From Christensenella sp. (GTDB taxonomy: Bacteria; Bacillota; Clostridia; Christensenellales; CAG-917), in assembly GCA_022009775.1 (NCBI GenBank), contig CP091723.1:1583115-1647114 (forward strand): a stretch of DNA of 64,000 nt, written 5' to 3'. This document shows, in pieces, positions 45,402 through 55,760 of the stretch. The translations under genes and the position numbers were made by a program. Each line of letters begins with the position of its first letter. The first letter of the stretch is position 1. Under the pieces are notes generated by a model that was given only the letters and a program-made list of their open reading frames with translations, had not been told where the DNA came from and searched no databases.

Positions 45402-45857
45402 ATGGCAAAAAGAAATATTGTGAAAGTTCCCGATCCGATTTTATACAAAAAGTGCAGAGTTGTCGAAAATTTCGACGAAAGGCTCTGGACGCTTCTCGAC
45501 GATATGAAAGAAACGCTCGTTGAAGCCAACGGCGCAGGGCTTGCCGCTCCGCAGGTAGCAGTGCTAAAAAGAGCGTGCATCGTTGATACGGAAGACGGAT
45601 TTTTTGAACTTATCAATCCTGTCATAACGTCAATGAGCGGAGAACAAACCGGGCTTGAAGGTTGCCTTTCCGTGCCTAAAAAGTACGGTAACGTGTCAAG
45701 ACCCATGAAAGTCACGGTAAAAGCGCAAGACAGGTTCGGTAAGGAACAAAAACTCACCGTAAAAGGTTTTACGGCGCGCGCTTTCTGCCATGAAATCGAC
45801 CATCTTGACGGCATTATCTACACGACAAAATGCACCGAGACTTTCGACGAAGAATAA
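45402..45857 (+). CDS. def: Peptide deformylase
   Basis: Removes the formyl group from new proteins. All three active-site motifs are present in 151 aa: GAGLAAPQV, EGCLSVP (Cys metal ligand) and CHEIDHLDG (HExxH). Between priA and fmt as expected. GGTGATAA precedes the ATG. Confidence 0.96.
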   Translation: MAKRNIVKVPDPILYKKCRVVENFDERLWTLLDDMKETLVEANGAGLAAPQVAVLKRACIVDTEDGFFELINPVITSMSGEQTGLEGCLSVPKKYGNVSRPMKVTVKAQDRFGKEQKLTVKGFTARAFCHEIDHLDGIIYTTKCTETFDEE

Positions 45858-45896
45858 TCTTCATCGAAATCGCGATTAACCATACAGGACGAGAAT

Positions 45897-46849
45897 ATGA
45901 AAATAGTGTTTATGGGCACTCCCGATTTTTCTGCGGTCGTGCTTGAAAAACTCAATTCGGTATATCCGGTCAGCGCAGTCGTTACGGGACTTGACAAGCC
46001 TGTCGGTCGCGGATACAATCTTGCGCCGTCTCCGCTCAAGGTCAAGGCAATCGAATTGGGCATACCCGTGCTTCAATATGCAAAAGTGTCAAGAGAAGGA
46101 CTTGACGATATACGCGCGCTTCAACCCGACATCATCGTCACCGCGGCATTCGGTCAGATTTTGTCTGACGCATTTCTTGCCATTCCTAAATTTGCCGTTC
46201 TTAACGTGCACGCGTCTTTGCTTCCGAAATATCGCGGCTCGTCGCCTATCCAATGGTCGATTATCAACGGAGACGAAAAGACCGGCATAACCATTATGAA
46301 AACCGTAAAAGCGGTTGACGCAGGCGACGTTTTGCTTGAAAAAGAAACCGAAATCGGCAAAAAGAAACGGCAGGCGAGTTGTTCGACAGACTTGCGATAC
46401 TCGGCGGAGAAGCAATAGTCGAAGCAATATCGCTCGTCGAGTGCGGAAAAGCAACGTTTACACCTCAAGACGAAAGCAAAGTCACGCATTGCAGCATGAT
46501 AAACAAAGGCGACGGACTCGTCGATTTTTCAAAAAGCGCAAAAGAAATCGATTGTTTCGTGCGAGGTATGACGCCGTGGCCGTCTGCTTACACGCACATC
46601 GGTGAAAAAACACTCAAAATCTTCGATGTCGAAAAAGTCGAACTTTCCGATTTGCAAAAGTCAAACGAGCAATTTGAAAACGCAAAATTCGGTGAAGTCG
46701 TCCTTGCGGATAAAAATCACGGTTTAATCGTGAAAGTCGCGGACGGATTTATTCGTCTTCACGTCATTCAACTCGAAGGCTCGAAGCGTATGGACGATAC
46801 GCAATTTCTTCTCGGAAGAAAAATCAACGTCGGCACGATTTTCGCTTAA
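45897..46849 (+). CDS. fmt: Methionyl-tRNA formyltransferase (one frame break)
   Basis: Formylates Met-tRNA for translation initiation. MGTPDFSAVVLEKL at the start, NVHASLLPKYRGSSPIQWSI (active-site region) and a C-terminal OB domain with MTPWPSAYTHI. The frame breaks in AAAAA 46359-46363; with six A it reads EIGKKETAGELFDRLA. About 317 aa. It follows def by 39 bases. Confidence 0.95.
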
Positions 46850-46896
46850 AATCGTTAAATATATCGTTAGATAATCTAAAAATATAAGAAAAACAA

Positions 46897-48183
46897 ATGA
46901 GAAAACACATCGGACAGGCACTGAGAATACTCACAAAAGTTTTCACTGACGGCACGTACAGCAATATGGCGTTTTACGGAGAAAACGTAAGCGACATGGC
47001 AACGCGTCTCGTTTACGGTGTGCTGGAAGAGAACGTAAAAATAGACTATGTTCTTGCACAGTTGCTTGAAAAGAAACCTAAAAATTCGATATATTATCTT
47101 CTCAAAATCGGCGTTTACGCACTATGCAATCTGACCGACGTTCCGAAATTCGCGATTGTCAGTGAGTGCGTGGAAGTGTGCAAGGCGATTGGCAAAGGCG
47201 GCGCAAGCGGATTTGTCAACGCGGTATTGAAAAAAGTTGCGGACGGCAAATATTCGATGCCTAGCGAAAACGACGAAAACTATTTGTCCGTGACATATTC
47301 AAAACCGCAATGGTTTATCGACAAAATGGTTGCGCAATACGGGAAGGACGTTACGCTTTCAACGTTGCAAGAACCCGTGCGTGACAGCGAACATATACGA
47401 GTCAATTCTCGACTTGCCACTTGCCGGGACGTTGAGTTTTTGCTCAAAAAATCCAAAACGCCGTATGAGAAAAGCGAAGTGGGCGGATATATCGTGCGTG
47501 CAACCGACGCTGTGGGGCGTATGTTCGACAAAGGTCTTGTGACGTATCAGTCACCGTCCAGTATGCTTGCCGTCATAGCACTGGGAGCAAACGACGGAGA
47601 AACTCTTCTTGACGTATGCTCGGCACCCGGCGGAAAAGCCGTTTATATGGGTGAACTTTGTCCCCATTCTCATATCACCGCGTGCGATATTCACGAGCAT
47701 AGAGTTGCACTCATCCAAAAATACAAAAACCGTATGCACGTGCCGAACGTCAAGGCAATAAAAGCCGACGGAACGGTGTTTGACGAGAATATGTGCGAGA
47801 GATTCGACGGCGTTCTCGTGGACGCTCCGTGTTCATGTTTCGGTACGTATAAAAAACATCCCGACGTTTTTCTGACGCGCACCGACGAGAGCGAAGAAGA
47901 CATCTCGAAGACTCAATTCGCAATAATATCGAACGTAGCAAAGTACGTGAAAAAGGGCGGCGAAATGGTGTATTCCACCTGCACGCTGTTCAAAGAAGAA
48001 AACGAAGATATAGTGCATAAATTTCTCGAAAGCGAGATAGGAAAAGAATTTTCGCTTGAAAAAATCTGCGGTCTTAAAGACGTTGACGGCGGAAAATACG
48101 TTGACAACGACGGAATGATTCAGATCCTACCGCATGCGGAATACGACGGATTTTTCATTGCAAAATTTAGGAGAGCAAAATGA
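46897..48183 (+). CDS. rsmB: 16S rRNA m5C967 methyltransferase RsmB
   Basis: 428 aa: NusB-like RNA-binding domain at the N-terminus (VYGVLEENVKIDYVLAQLLE) and a SAM methyltransferase domain with CSAPGGKAVYMGEL, DAPCSCFGTYKKHPDV and YSTCTLFKEENE, which contain the two functional Cys. PCSC replaces the more common PCSG. The ATG of rlmN overlaps the last codon. Intact. Confidence 0.94.
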   Translation: MRKHIGQALRILTKVFTDGTYSNMAFYGENVSDMATRLVYGVLEENVKIDYVLAQLLEKKPKNSIYYLLKIGVYALCNLTDVPKFAIVSECVEVCKAIGKGGASGFVNAVLKKVADGKYSMPSENDENYLSVTYSKPQWFIDKMVAQYGKDVTLSTLQEPVRDSEHIRVNSRLATCRDVEFLLKKSKTPYEKSEVGGYIVRATDAVGRMFDKGLVTYQSPSSMLAVIALGANDGETLLDVCSAPGGKAVYMGELCPHSHITACDIHEHRVALIQKYKNRMHVPNVKAIKADGTVFDENMCERFDGVLVDAPCSCFGTYKKHPDVFLTRTDESEEDISKTQFAIISNVAKYVKKGGEMVYSTCTLFKEENEDIVHKFLESEIGKEFSLEKICGLKDVDGGKYVDNDGMIQILPHAEYDGFFIAKFRRAK

Positions 48184-49247
48184 GCGACGTTTCAAAAATA
48201 AGTTTGCTTGGCATGGACAAGGCACAAATTGCCGCGCTCATTCCCGATATGCCGAAGTTCACTGCGTCGCAAATTTACGGCTTTTTGATGGACGGTAAGG
48301 ACTTTGACGAAATGACTTCGCTCAAAAAGGAATACCGAGAGTATCTGAAAGAGCATTACGTTGCAAATCCCGTGAGTATTCTCGAAGTTTTTCAAGGCAA
48401 ACTCGGCACTAAAAAGTATCTTTTCCGTCTCGATGACCAGCTCATAGAAGGCGTGTATATGCCGCACGATTATGGCAATACGCTTTGTCTTTCCACGCAA
48501 ATCGGATGCAGAATGGGGTGCACGTTTTGCGCAAGTACGCTAGACGGACTCGTTCGCAATCTCACGCCTGCCGAGATGCTCGGACAGGTTATAGCCGTCA
48601 ATCGAGATAACGGCGGCACGGCGAAAACGAGAGCGGTCACGAATCTCGTGCTTATGGGAAGTGGCGAGCCGTTTGACAACTACGACAACGTGCTTGAATT
48701 CCTTGACGAAGTGTCAAAGGAAGGCGGAATAAACATAAGCGAGCGCAACATATCTTTGTCAACGAGCGGTCTTTGCGACAAAATTCGCAAATTTGCCGAT
48801 TCGGGACACAAAGTTACGCTTTCCATATCACTGCACGCTCCCTTCGACGATTTGCGAAGCGCGCTAATGCCCGTAAACAAGGCGTACGGCGTAAAACAAC
48901 TCGTTGACTGTGCAAAATACTATTTTGAAAAAACGGGAAGGCGCGTGATTTTCGAGTACACGCTCATAAAAGGCGAAAACGATTCCGACGCTTGCGCAAG
49001 AGAACTCGCTCGGCTCACGAAAGGTTTTCCGTCTCACGTCAATCTCATACGGCTCAACGAAGTCAAAGAGCGCGATCACGAAGCGCCGAGTGTAGACGCC
49101 ACGGAAGATTTTCTCAAAAAACTCGAAAAACTCGGCGTTTCGGCAACGATAAGAAAGAGTCTTGGCAACGACATCGAAGGCGCGTGCGGACAACTTCGCC
49201 GCAGATATCTCAAAGAAAACGGAGAAATATCCGAGAAAAAGGATTGA
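48180..49247 (+). CDS. rlmN: 23S rRNA/tRNA C2-methyladenosine synthase RlmN
   Basis: Radical SAM enzyme of 355 aa that methylates A2503 of 23S rRNA and A37 of some tRNAs. The cluster motif is GCRMGCTFCAS, and the resolving Cys is in EGACGQLR near the C-terminus. In Bacillus prpC and prkC follow; here the next gene is rsgA. Confidence 0.95.
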   Translation: MSDVSKISLLGMDKAQIAALIPDMPKFTASQIYGFLMDGKDFDEMTSLKKEYREYLKEHYVANPVSILEVFQGKLGTKKYLFRLDDQLIEGVYMPHDYGNTLCLSTQIGCRMGCTFCASTLDGLVRNLTPAEMLGQVIAVNRDNGGTAKTRAVTNLVLMGSGEPFDNYDNVLEFLDEVSKEGGINISERNISLSTSGLCDKIRKFADSGHKVTLSISLHAPFDDLRSALMPVNKAYGVKQLVDCAKYYFEKTGRRVIFEYTLIKGENDSDACARELARLTKGFPSHVNLIRLNEVKERDHEAPSVDATEDFLKKLEKLGVSATIRKSLGNDIEGACGQLRRRYLKENGEISEKKD

Positions 49248-49308
49248 TATAAGCGCAAATTTTCACACAAAAACAAGCAAATAGAGCACATTGCGAATAA
49301 AGGACAAA

Positions 49309-50172
49309 ATGGCACAGAAAATTCTTGACGGAAGAGTCATAAAAGCGGTTGCATCGAAATTTTTCGTTGACGTACAGGGCGACGTCAAGGTTTGTTTCGC
49401 ACGCAAACGTCTCAAAAACGACGGCATAATTTACGTCGGCGATTACGTCAGCATCGCAAAAGAGCGTGACAGTTTCGTCATCGAAGAAGTGAAACCGAGA
49501 AAAAATCGTCTCATTCGCCCGTACGTGAGCAACGTGGACGTTTGCTTCATCGTCGTTGCGCCAGAACCCGAACCCGATTTCCTGCTCGTTGACAAAGTCA
49601 TCGTCAATTGCCTAATTGAAGGCATAACTCCGATACTCGTGAAGAACAAGTGCGACACGGGACATATAGATACGAGTGAATACGAAAACGTTCTAAAAAT
49701 CATTGAATGCAGTGCGGAAACCGGTGAAAACGTATCATTGCTCGTTAACGAAGCGCGTGGCAAAACTGCTTGTTTTGCAGGACAATCGGCGGTGGGAAAG
49801 AGCAGTATTCTCAATGCGATTCTCGACAGTGACGAACTTGAAGTCGGCGAACTCACACGCAAAATAAAACGTGGCAAAAACACCACTCGAAAGACCGAAA
49901 TATTCCACGTGGAAGAGAATACATATTTCGTAGATACATGCGGTTTTTCCATGCTTGAAACGGTTGACGTTGAGCCCGAAAATCTTCGCTTGTATTTTGA
50001 CGATTTGGAAGAGTTCAGAAAAGATTGTCGTTTCAATATGTGTACGCACACGTTTGAGCCCGATTGCGCGGTAAAAGCGCATGTTGGCAAGGAAATCGGC
50101 GTCGGCAGATACGATAGATATAAGACGATTTATCAGGAGCTTGTCGACAGAAGAGAAAACAAATACGACTGA
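49309..50172 (+). CDS. rsgA: Small-subunit assembly GTPase RsgA
   Basis: 287 aa with an N-terminal OB fold, a circularly permuted GTPase (NKCD before GQSAVGKSSILNA) and a C-terminal zinc knuckle (DCRFNMCTHTFEPDC). It checks the decoding centre of the maturing 30S subunit. Start is the ATG at 49309, behind AAAGGA; an upstream TTG in the same frame lacks a site. Confidence 0.94.
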   Translation: MAQKILDGRVIKAVASKFFVDVQGDVKVCFARKRLKNDGIIYVGDYVSIAKERDSFVIEEVKPRKNRLIRPYVSNVDVCFIVVAPEPEPDFLLVDKVIVNCLIEGITPILVKNKCDTGHIDTSEYENVLKIIECSAETGENVSLLVNEARGKTACFAGQSAVGKSSILNAILDSDELEVGELTRKIKRGKNTTRKTEIFHVEENTYFVDTCGFSMLETVDVEPENLRLYFDDLEEFRKDCRFNMCTHTFEPDCAVKAHVGKEIGVGRYDRYKTIYQELVDRRENKYD

Positions 50173-50239
50173 TTTGCGGTTTGTGCAATCGGCTAAACAC
50201 CGTCACAAACGTTTATAAAACAAAAAAAGGAGAAAAGAT

Positions 50240-50882
50240 ATGTTGGTTGCACCGTCAATGTTGTCTGCGGACTTCGGCAATATGGAAAGAGACGTAAAAG
50301 CCATTGAAAAGTGGGGCGCGGATATCGTGCATTGTGACGTAATGGACGGCGTGTACGTGCCGAACATCACTTTCGGTATGCCTATGGTGAAAGCACTCAA
50401 GGCAAACTCGAATCTTACAATCGACGTACATCTTATGATAACTTTACCCGAAAAAATACGTCGGTGCTTTTTGCGATGCGGGCGCGGATATCGTCACATT
50501 CCACCCGGACGCGTCAAAGAACGTTCAGGGTGCTATCGACGCAGTCAAATCGAAGGGTAAAAAGTGCGGACTCGTGGTCAATGCCGACCGGTCGTTTTCA
50601 ATCGTCGAGCCGTATCTTTCGCAAATAGACATGCTCGTCGTTATGACCGTTCAAGCAGGATTCGGCGGTCAGAAATTTATGCCGGACAGACTCGATATAG
50701 TGCGCATGGGAGCAGAAGAAAGAAAGGATAAAGGATACCGCTATCTCATCGAAGTTGACGGCGGAGTGTGTGAAGACAACGTATCTCAAATTAAAGCGGC
50801 AGGAGCGGACGTCGTCGTTGCGGGCAGTGCGGTGTTTAAGTCCGAAAATCCGGAACTGACTATAAGAAAATTGCACGCATAA
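50240..50882 (+). CDS. rpe: Ribulose-phosphate 3-epimerase (one frame break)
   Basis: Pentose-phosphate enzyme with MLVAPSMLSADFGNM, CDVMDGVYVPNITFG, VHLMI and EVDGGV around the active-site residues. The frame breaks in six A at 50451-50456; with five A it reads LPEKYVGAFCDAGADIVTFH. About 213 aa. AAAGGAG precedes the ATG. Confidence 0.95.
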
Positions 50883-50941
50883 GCTGCAAAAAACATAAAA
50901 GTTTATCTACAAATTTGCAGTAGCAAAGGGTATAAAAAGAA

Positions 50942-50965
50942 AAAGGACGGATTTTCCGTTCTTTT
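50942..50965 (+). terminator. Terminator after rpe
   Basis: AAAGGACGG at 50942-50950 pairs with CCGTTCTTT (50956-50964), followed by more T. Confidence 0.75.
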
Positions 50966-51018
50966 TTCACGTTTATAAGCCCTATTGCATAAGTTGTAAA
51001 AAAAACAAGGGGAGTTTT

Positions 51019-51114
51019 ATGAATAAAATCATCTGCATCAATCCGCCGAAATTTATCAAAGCAATACTAAAATTCTTTTCGTCATTCAAGAAAAAAGATA
51101 CCGACAAAAATTGA
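51019..51114 (+). CDS. spoVM: Spore coat anchoring peptide SpoVM
   Basis: A 31-codon gene with a strong AAGGGGAG ribosome site. The peptide MNKIICINPPKFIKAILKFF plus a Lys-rich tail is an amphipathic cationic helix matching the SpoVM pattern (PKF-L/I..I-V/L-K/R), including the Pro that is essential in Bacillus, where the peptide marks the curved forespore membrane and recruits SpoIVA. The locus is decisive: in Bacillus spoVM also lies between the rpe region and an oppositely oriented rpmB. It implies a sporulation pathway. I could not identify a convincing SigE promoter. Confidence 0.8.
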   Translation: MNKIICINPPKFIKAILKFFSSFKKKDTDKN

Positions 51115-51179
51115 TTTAAGCGGAAAGTCTCGTATATCCAAAACGAGCGGAGAAGAGATAAATTATACAACAAAAAAAC

Positions 51180-51199
51180 GCCTTCCTTTGTAGGAAGGC
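51180..51199 (-). terminator. Terminator after rpmB
   Basis: GCCTTCC at 51180-51186 pairs with GGAAGGC at 51193-51199; on the minus strand GTTTTTTTGTTG follows. Confidence 0.85.
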
Positions 51200-51236
51200 T
51201 GACTTTGATTTGCTACATATATATTACAGACAGAAA

Positions 51237-51428
51237 TTACGCACGGTCAACTTTGCCTGAACGGAGACAACGCGTGCAAACGTATTGATCTTCAACTCCG
51301 CCGGTAGGAGTGTTGACTTTGACTTTTTGGACGTTGGGAGCCCAACTGCGTCTGGTCTTTCTGTTGCTGTGGCTGACTGCGTTTCCGCTCATTCTGCCTT
51401 TTCCGCACACACTACAAACTCTGGACAT
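51237..51428 (-). CDS. rpmB: 50S ribosomal protein L28
   Basis: 63 aa beginning MSRVCSVCGKGRMSGNAVSH, with two CxxC pairs (CSVC, CTRC), i.e. the zinc-containing form of L28. AGGAGG precedes the ATG. Orientation opposite to its neighbours is the same as in Bacillus. Confidence 0.95.
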   Translation of the reverse strand: MSRVCSVCGKGRMSGNAVSHSNRKTRRSWAPNVQKVKVNTPTGGVEDQYVCTRCLRSGKVDRA

Positions 51429-51459
51429 ATTACTGTACCTCCTAATTTGAACGATAGTT

Positions 51460-51488
51460 ATTCTAGCAAATATAAACGGGATTTGCAA
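51460..51488 (-). promoter_or_regulatory. Promoter for rpmB
   Basis: Minus strand TTGCAA (51488-51483), 17 bases, TAGAAT (51465-51460). Confidence 0.7.
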
Positions 51489-51515
51489 CTGATTTGCACA
51501 AAATTTGTCATTTAG

Positions 51516-51544
51516 TTGCAAAAAAACTTCTTATATAGTAATAT
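51516..51544 (+). promoter_or_regulatory. Promoter for asp23-fakA-recG
   Basis: TTGCAA at 51516-51521, 17 bases, TAATAT at 51539-51544. Confidence 0.7.
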
Positions 51545-51563
51545 TTATGAAAAGGTAGAGTTT

Positions 51564-51914
51564 ATGTCGCTATCAACTTCAAACAAATTCGGCAAAATTT
51601 CCATCAGCGAAGACGCGATGCAGACCGTCGCAAGTCACGCTGCACAGGAATGTTACGGCGTGGTAGATCTCGTATCACGTCGTTTCAGCGATAATTTCAG
51701 CCAAATATTCGGCAAAGAACAACTCGGCAAAGGTGCGATCGTTCAGACGGTCGACAACCTTATATACGTCGAGTTGTTTGTCATACTCAAAGTTGGTATC
51801 AACATCGAAGCAGTAAAAAAATCACTCGCCGACGCGGTCAAGTTTTCGCTTGAAACGTTCACGGGAATGCGTGTAAAACGCGTCCACGTCAACGTCGTTG
51901 GAATCCGCGTGTAA
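51564..51914 (+). CDS. yloU: Asp23/Gls24 family protein YloU
   Basis: 116 aa Asp23-family protein (GKISISEDAMQTVASHAAQECYGV at the start, MRVKRVHVNVVGIRV at the end). The family includes envelope-stress and membrane-associated proteins; the role of the YloU branch is not settled. The ATG at 51564 follows AAAGGTAGAG. It pairs with the kinase gene downstream in nearly all Firmicutes. Confidence 0.9.
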   Translation: MSLSTSNKFGKISISEDAMQTVASHAAQECYGVVDLVSRRFSDNFSQIFGKEQLGKGAIVQTVDNLIYVELFVILKVGINIEAVKKSLADAVKFSLETFTGMRVKRVHVNVVGIRV

Positions 51915-51927
51915 TCAGGTATATAGA

Positions 51928-53582
51928 ATGACAAGAATTGACGGACTAAAATTCAAAGAAATGCTCGCAGGCGGCGTAAAGGCTCTTGAGATGAACCGCG
52001 CCACCGTGGACGAACTCAACGTATTTCCCGTTCCGGACGGAGACACAGGCACGAATATGTCTCTCACCGTCGCTTCGGCTATGCGTGAAGCCAACGCTTG
52101 CGGGTCTTTGCTTATAGACGAAATCGCGCTCGCATTTTCAAAAGGCGCGCTCAAAGGCGCAAGGGGGAACTCGGGCGTTATATCATCGCAAATATTCCGC
52201 GGTTTTGCCGTGGCTCTCGAAGGAAAGGCGGAACTGACTGCGAAAACGTTTGCCGAATGTCTCAAAAAAGGCACTGAAATCGCATACGGCGCAGTCACAA
52301 AACCCAAAGAAGGCACGATTCTCACGGTCGTAAGGGTTATGGCGGAAGAAGCGCAAAACGCAAGCCGCTCCAAAAACTCACTTTTGAAGAATTTTTCAAG
52401 CGCGTTATCGACGCAGGCGAAGAGATTTTGCAAAAGACACCCGAGATGCTTCCCGTTCTCAAAAAGGCAGGCGTTGTGGACGCAGGCGGTCGCGGACTCG
52501 TTACTATTTTCGACGGTATGTATCGCACGCTCGTCGGAGAAGAACTCGTGATGATAAGCGGCGGACACGTTCCGCAAATGGACGATATCAAGCCGGATAC
52601 CGCGGCAAACGACTTCGACCCGCTTGAAAACGACTACGAACACATCACCTTCCAGTATTGCACGGAATATTTCATTACGCACCTTAAAAACGAAGTCACA
52701 ACGGCGTCAATTGACAAATACCGCGACTATTTGATGACGATAGGCGATTGCGTGCTTGTCATCGGAGACGTTGACCTTGTCAAAACTCACGTTCATACAA
52801 ATCATCCCGATCGCGCGCTTAAAATGGCGTTGACTCTGGGTGAACTCGACGGCGTGAAAATCGAGAACATGGTTGAGCAAAACCGCAAAATACATGCCAA
52901 TGACCAAAAAGCCGAAGAAGTCGAACTCAAAGATTATGCGCTCGTGTCAATTTGCTCGGGCGACGGTATGGCAAACATCTTCAAAGACCTTATGGTTGAC
53001 ATAATAGTCGAAGGCGGTCAGACCATGAACCCATCGGTTGACGACATCTTGAAAGCGGTCAATGACGCTCACGCAAAGAATGTGTTTGTTCTTCCCAACA
53101 ACTCCAACATCATTCTTGCCGCAAACCAAGCCAAAGAGCTTGCAAAGGCGCAAGTGTACGTGATTCCCACCACCAATATGCCGCAGGGCATAGCCGCATC
53201 TCTCGCTTTTGACGGCGATGCGACTTGCGAAGAGAACTTTGACAGTATGTGCGGCGCAATCGAAGGTGTCGAGTGCGCAGAAGTCACTCACGCCGTGCGT
53301 TCGACAAGAATGAACAGATATTCCGTCAAGGAAGGCGATATCATCGGTATTTGCGACAAGCGCATAGTTGCGAAAAGTCAGGACGTTGAAGAAACCGCTT
53401 TGGCAACCATAAAGAAAGTCGCAAAAGACAAAGATATGGTGTCCGTGTACTACGGAAAAGACGTAACACAAGAGCAAGCCGAAGCGCTTATGGCAAAAGT
53501 TTCGGAAGAACTCGACGACGTGGAAACCGCTTGCTATTACGGCGGACAACCGCATTATTATTACGTCATTTCTGCCGAATAA
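51928..53582 (+). CDS. fakA: FakA-like fatty acid kinase (YloV; one frame break)
   Basis: About 551 aa: an N-terminal DhaL-type kinase domain (LNVFPVPDGDTGTNMSLT, GARGNSGVISSQIFRG), a middle domain and a C-terminal DegV-like part (NNSNIILAANQAKEL). FakA works with a FakB protein to phosphorylate exogenous fatty acids for lipid synthesis. The frame breaks in AAAAA 52372-52376; with six A it reads ASRSKKLTFEEFFKRVIDAG. In B. subtilis the equivalent yloV occupies this spot. No good ribosome site; coupling with yloU is likely. Confidence 0.9.
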
Positions 53583-53653
53583 AAACAGTTGTCCGATACA
53601 AAAGGGAATATCTTTCATATCGCGGTCAACGAGAAACGACAAAAATACATAGT

Positions 53654-55679
53654 ATGTTGACGTTAAAGACGTAAAAGGCGTTGGAGACGCCACGATAAAA
53701 AAACTTCATGACCTTGGCATAAACAACGTGTTCGAGGTCTTTTCATTTTTGCCGAGAAAATACGTAGACTTGAAAACTCCCGTCAAAGTGCTGGATGCAG
53801 AGCCGGGGCAGCTTGCACTCTTTGAAGGCAGGGTGGAAAAAGTTTCTGCCGTCTCCATGCGCGGCAAAAGAAGCTTTTTTGTCACGTTCTCGGACAATCT
53901 TGACGACAATCGCATTTTCTTCATATCCACTTTTTACAACATGCCGTTTTTGCACGACAGTTTCGAGATCGGTCAAAACTATCGATTGCTCACAAGACTT
54001 TCAAATGATATAGGCTCGCTTTCGGTTGTCAATCCGTCCCTTGAAAAAGCAGAGAAAATTTCAAAACTTGACGGCATATACACGGTGTATCCGCTCCGTG
54101 GCGTTTTTGGACAAAACGCATACAAGAACATCGTATATTCTGCGCTCGACACTCTCAAAAACGTAAAGTATGATGATTCGACCTTGTCGAAAGTCAGCAA
54201 AGATCTTGCAACTTGTTTTGAGCTTGCACATCGCCCCGATAACGTTCAGACGGCAGAAAGAGCAGTGAATGCGCTTGCTTCGATTGATATTGCGATTATG
54301 TTGTCTATATACAGAAAACTTCGTGACAATTCGCAAAAATCAAGAAATGTATTCTATAATCTTTCAAATTTTAGAATAGTTAACTTTGAAAAAAGCACTC
54401 GGTTTTGCACCGACAATAACACAAACGCAAGCATTTGAAGACATAATGCAAGACTTGGTTTCTCCGTTTAATATGTCAAGAATAGTCAGCGGAGACGTCG
54501 GAAGCGGAAAAACTGCCGTTGCTTTTTTGCCATTTATTTGTGTGCTTTTGCTCATAAGCAATGCGCACTTATGGCTCCGACGGAAATTCTTGCAAAACAA
54601 CATGCGGAAAAATTTGCAAAGATTGCGAATGCGCTCGGCATAAATTTCGCACTGCTTACAAGTTCTACGACGACAGGAGATAGAAGACGCATTTTATCCG
54701 GACTTAAAGACGGCTCTATCAATTGCATAATAGGCACGAATTCAATCGTTTCAGAAGATGTCGAATACAAAAATTTGTCTCTTGCAATAATAGACGAGCA
54801 ACATCGTTTCGGTGTGAACGACAGGGCAAAACTCGAAAAGAAAGGGGCGCGCGACGTTTTAAGTCTCACGGCAACTCCCATTCCGCGTTCTATGGCTTTG
54901 ACGTTTTACGACGATATTGCAATTTCGCGCATAGAAAAAGAGAAAGCGCGAAAACCAACGTGAAAACGACGGTTACGATTGATATAGACGACGCTCTCAA
55001 AAGAATTATCGACAGTTTGAAAAACGGCAAACAAGCATTTATCGTTTGCCCGTCGATAGTTGACGCGGAAGGTAACGATTTGATGTCAATCGAGAGTTTT
55101 ATGCGCGATTATGGCGGTTATTTCGACGGTTTTGCCTGCTCGATTATGCACGGAAAACTCTCAAACGACGAAAAAGAAGCCGCTATGCGCAATTTTTCAA
55201 GCGGAAAAACCAGTCTTTTGGTTGCGACGACGGTTATTGAAGTTGGCATTGACACAAAAGCGAGCGAAATCCTGATACTGAACGCCGACAGATTCGGGCT
55301 GGCATCCTTGCATCAGTTGCGCGGAAGAGTAGGTCGAGACGGCTCGCCTGCAAATTGCATACTTTATTCTTCAAACAAAGGCGAAAAAGCTATCGAACGA
55401 TTGTCCACGCTTGAGAAGAGCAACGACGGTCAATATCTTGCCGAAGTCGATTTTTCGATGCGCGGTGCAGGCGACTTTATCGGCACGAAACAAAGCGGTA
55501 TATCCGTTACCCCCATCTTCGGCTTGCAAATGAACGGGGAAGTGCTCAAAAATGCAAAATCTTATGCCGGCGGATTGTCAAATCTTTCACTCAACGAACT
55601 TCTTGCACTCACGCATTGCTCTCGTTCGAAAGTTGACGATTTTATCGAAAAAATCGAAAAAGTGACGATAAACAGTTAA
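53654..55679 (+). CDS. recG: ATP-dependent DNA helicase RecG (four frame breaks)
   Basis: Reverses stalled forks and branch-migrates Holliday junctions. From the ATG at 53654 the repaired protein reads MLTLKDVKGVGDATIKKLHD and continues through the wedge OB domain, Walker A GDVGSGKTAVAF, DEQHRFGV, TATPIPRS, GKLSNDEKEAAM and QLRGRVGRDG to about 676 aa. Breaks: AAA 53665-53667 lacks one A; six A at 54389-54394 has one too many; six T at 54523-54528 lacks one; AAAA 54951-54954 lacks one. A recG position after fakA/yloV is conserved. Confidence 0.93.
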
Positions 55680-55724
55680 AATCTTAATAAAATCTAAATT
55701 TTTCAGTCGCTATATAGTTGTATG

Positions 55725-55752
55725 TTGACATTTTTTCTAATAAATGTATAAT
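55725..55752 (+). promoter_or_regulatory. Promoter for OLE RNA
   Basis: TTGACA at 55725-55730, 16 bases, TATAAT at 55747-55752, so transcription should start at about 55759-55761, exactly at the 5' strand of the RNA's closing stem. Confidence 0.85.
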
Positions 55753-55760
55753 ATAATCAC

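Noticed and set aside
50966..51018. A SigE-type promoter for spoVM
   Set aside because: GTTTATAAG and GCATAAG lie too close together for SigE spacing; no convincing -35/-10 pair was found.
388..55679. Programmed ribosomal frameshifting or poly-A slippage as a genome-wide rule
   Set aside because: Breaks go in both directions, occur at A, T, C and G runs of only 3-7 bases, and lack slippery heptamers followed by pseudoknots. Sequence error is simpler.
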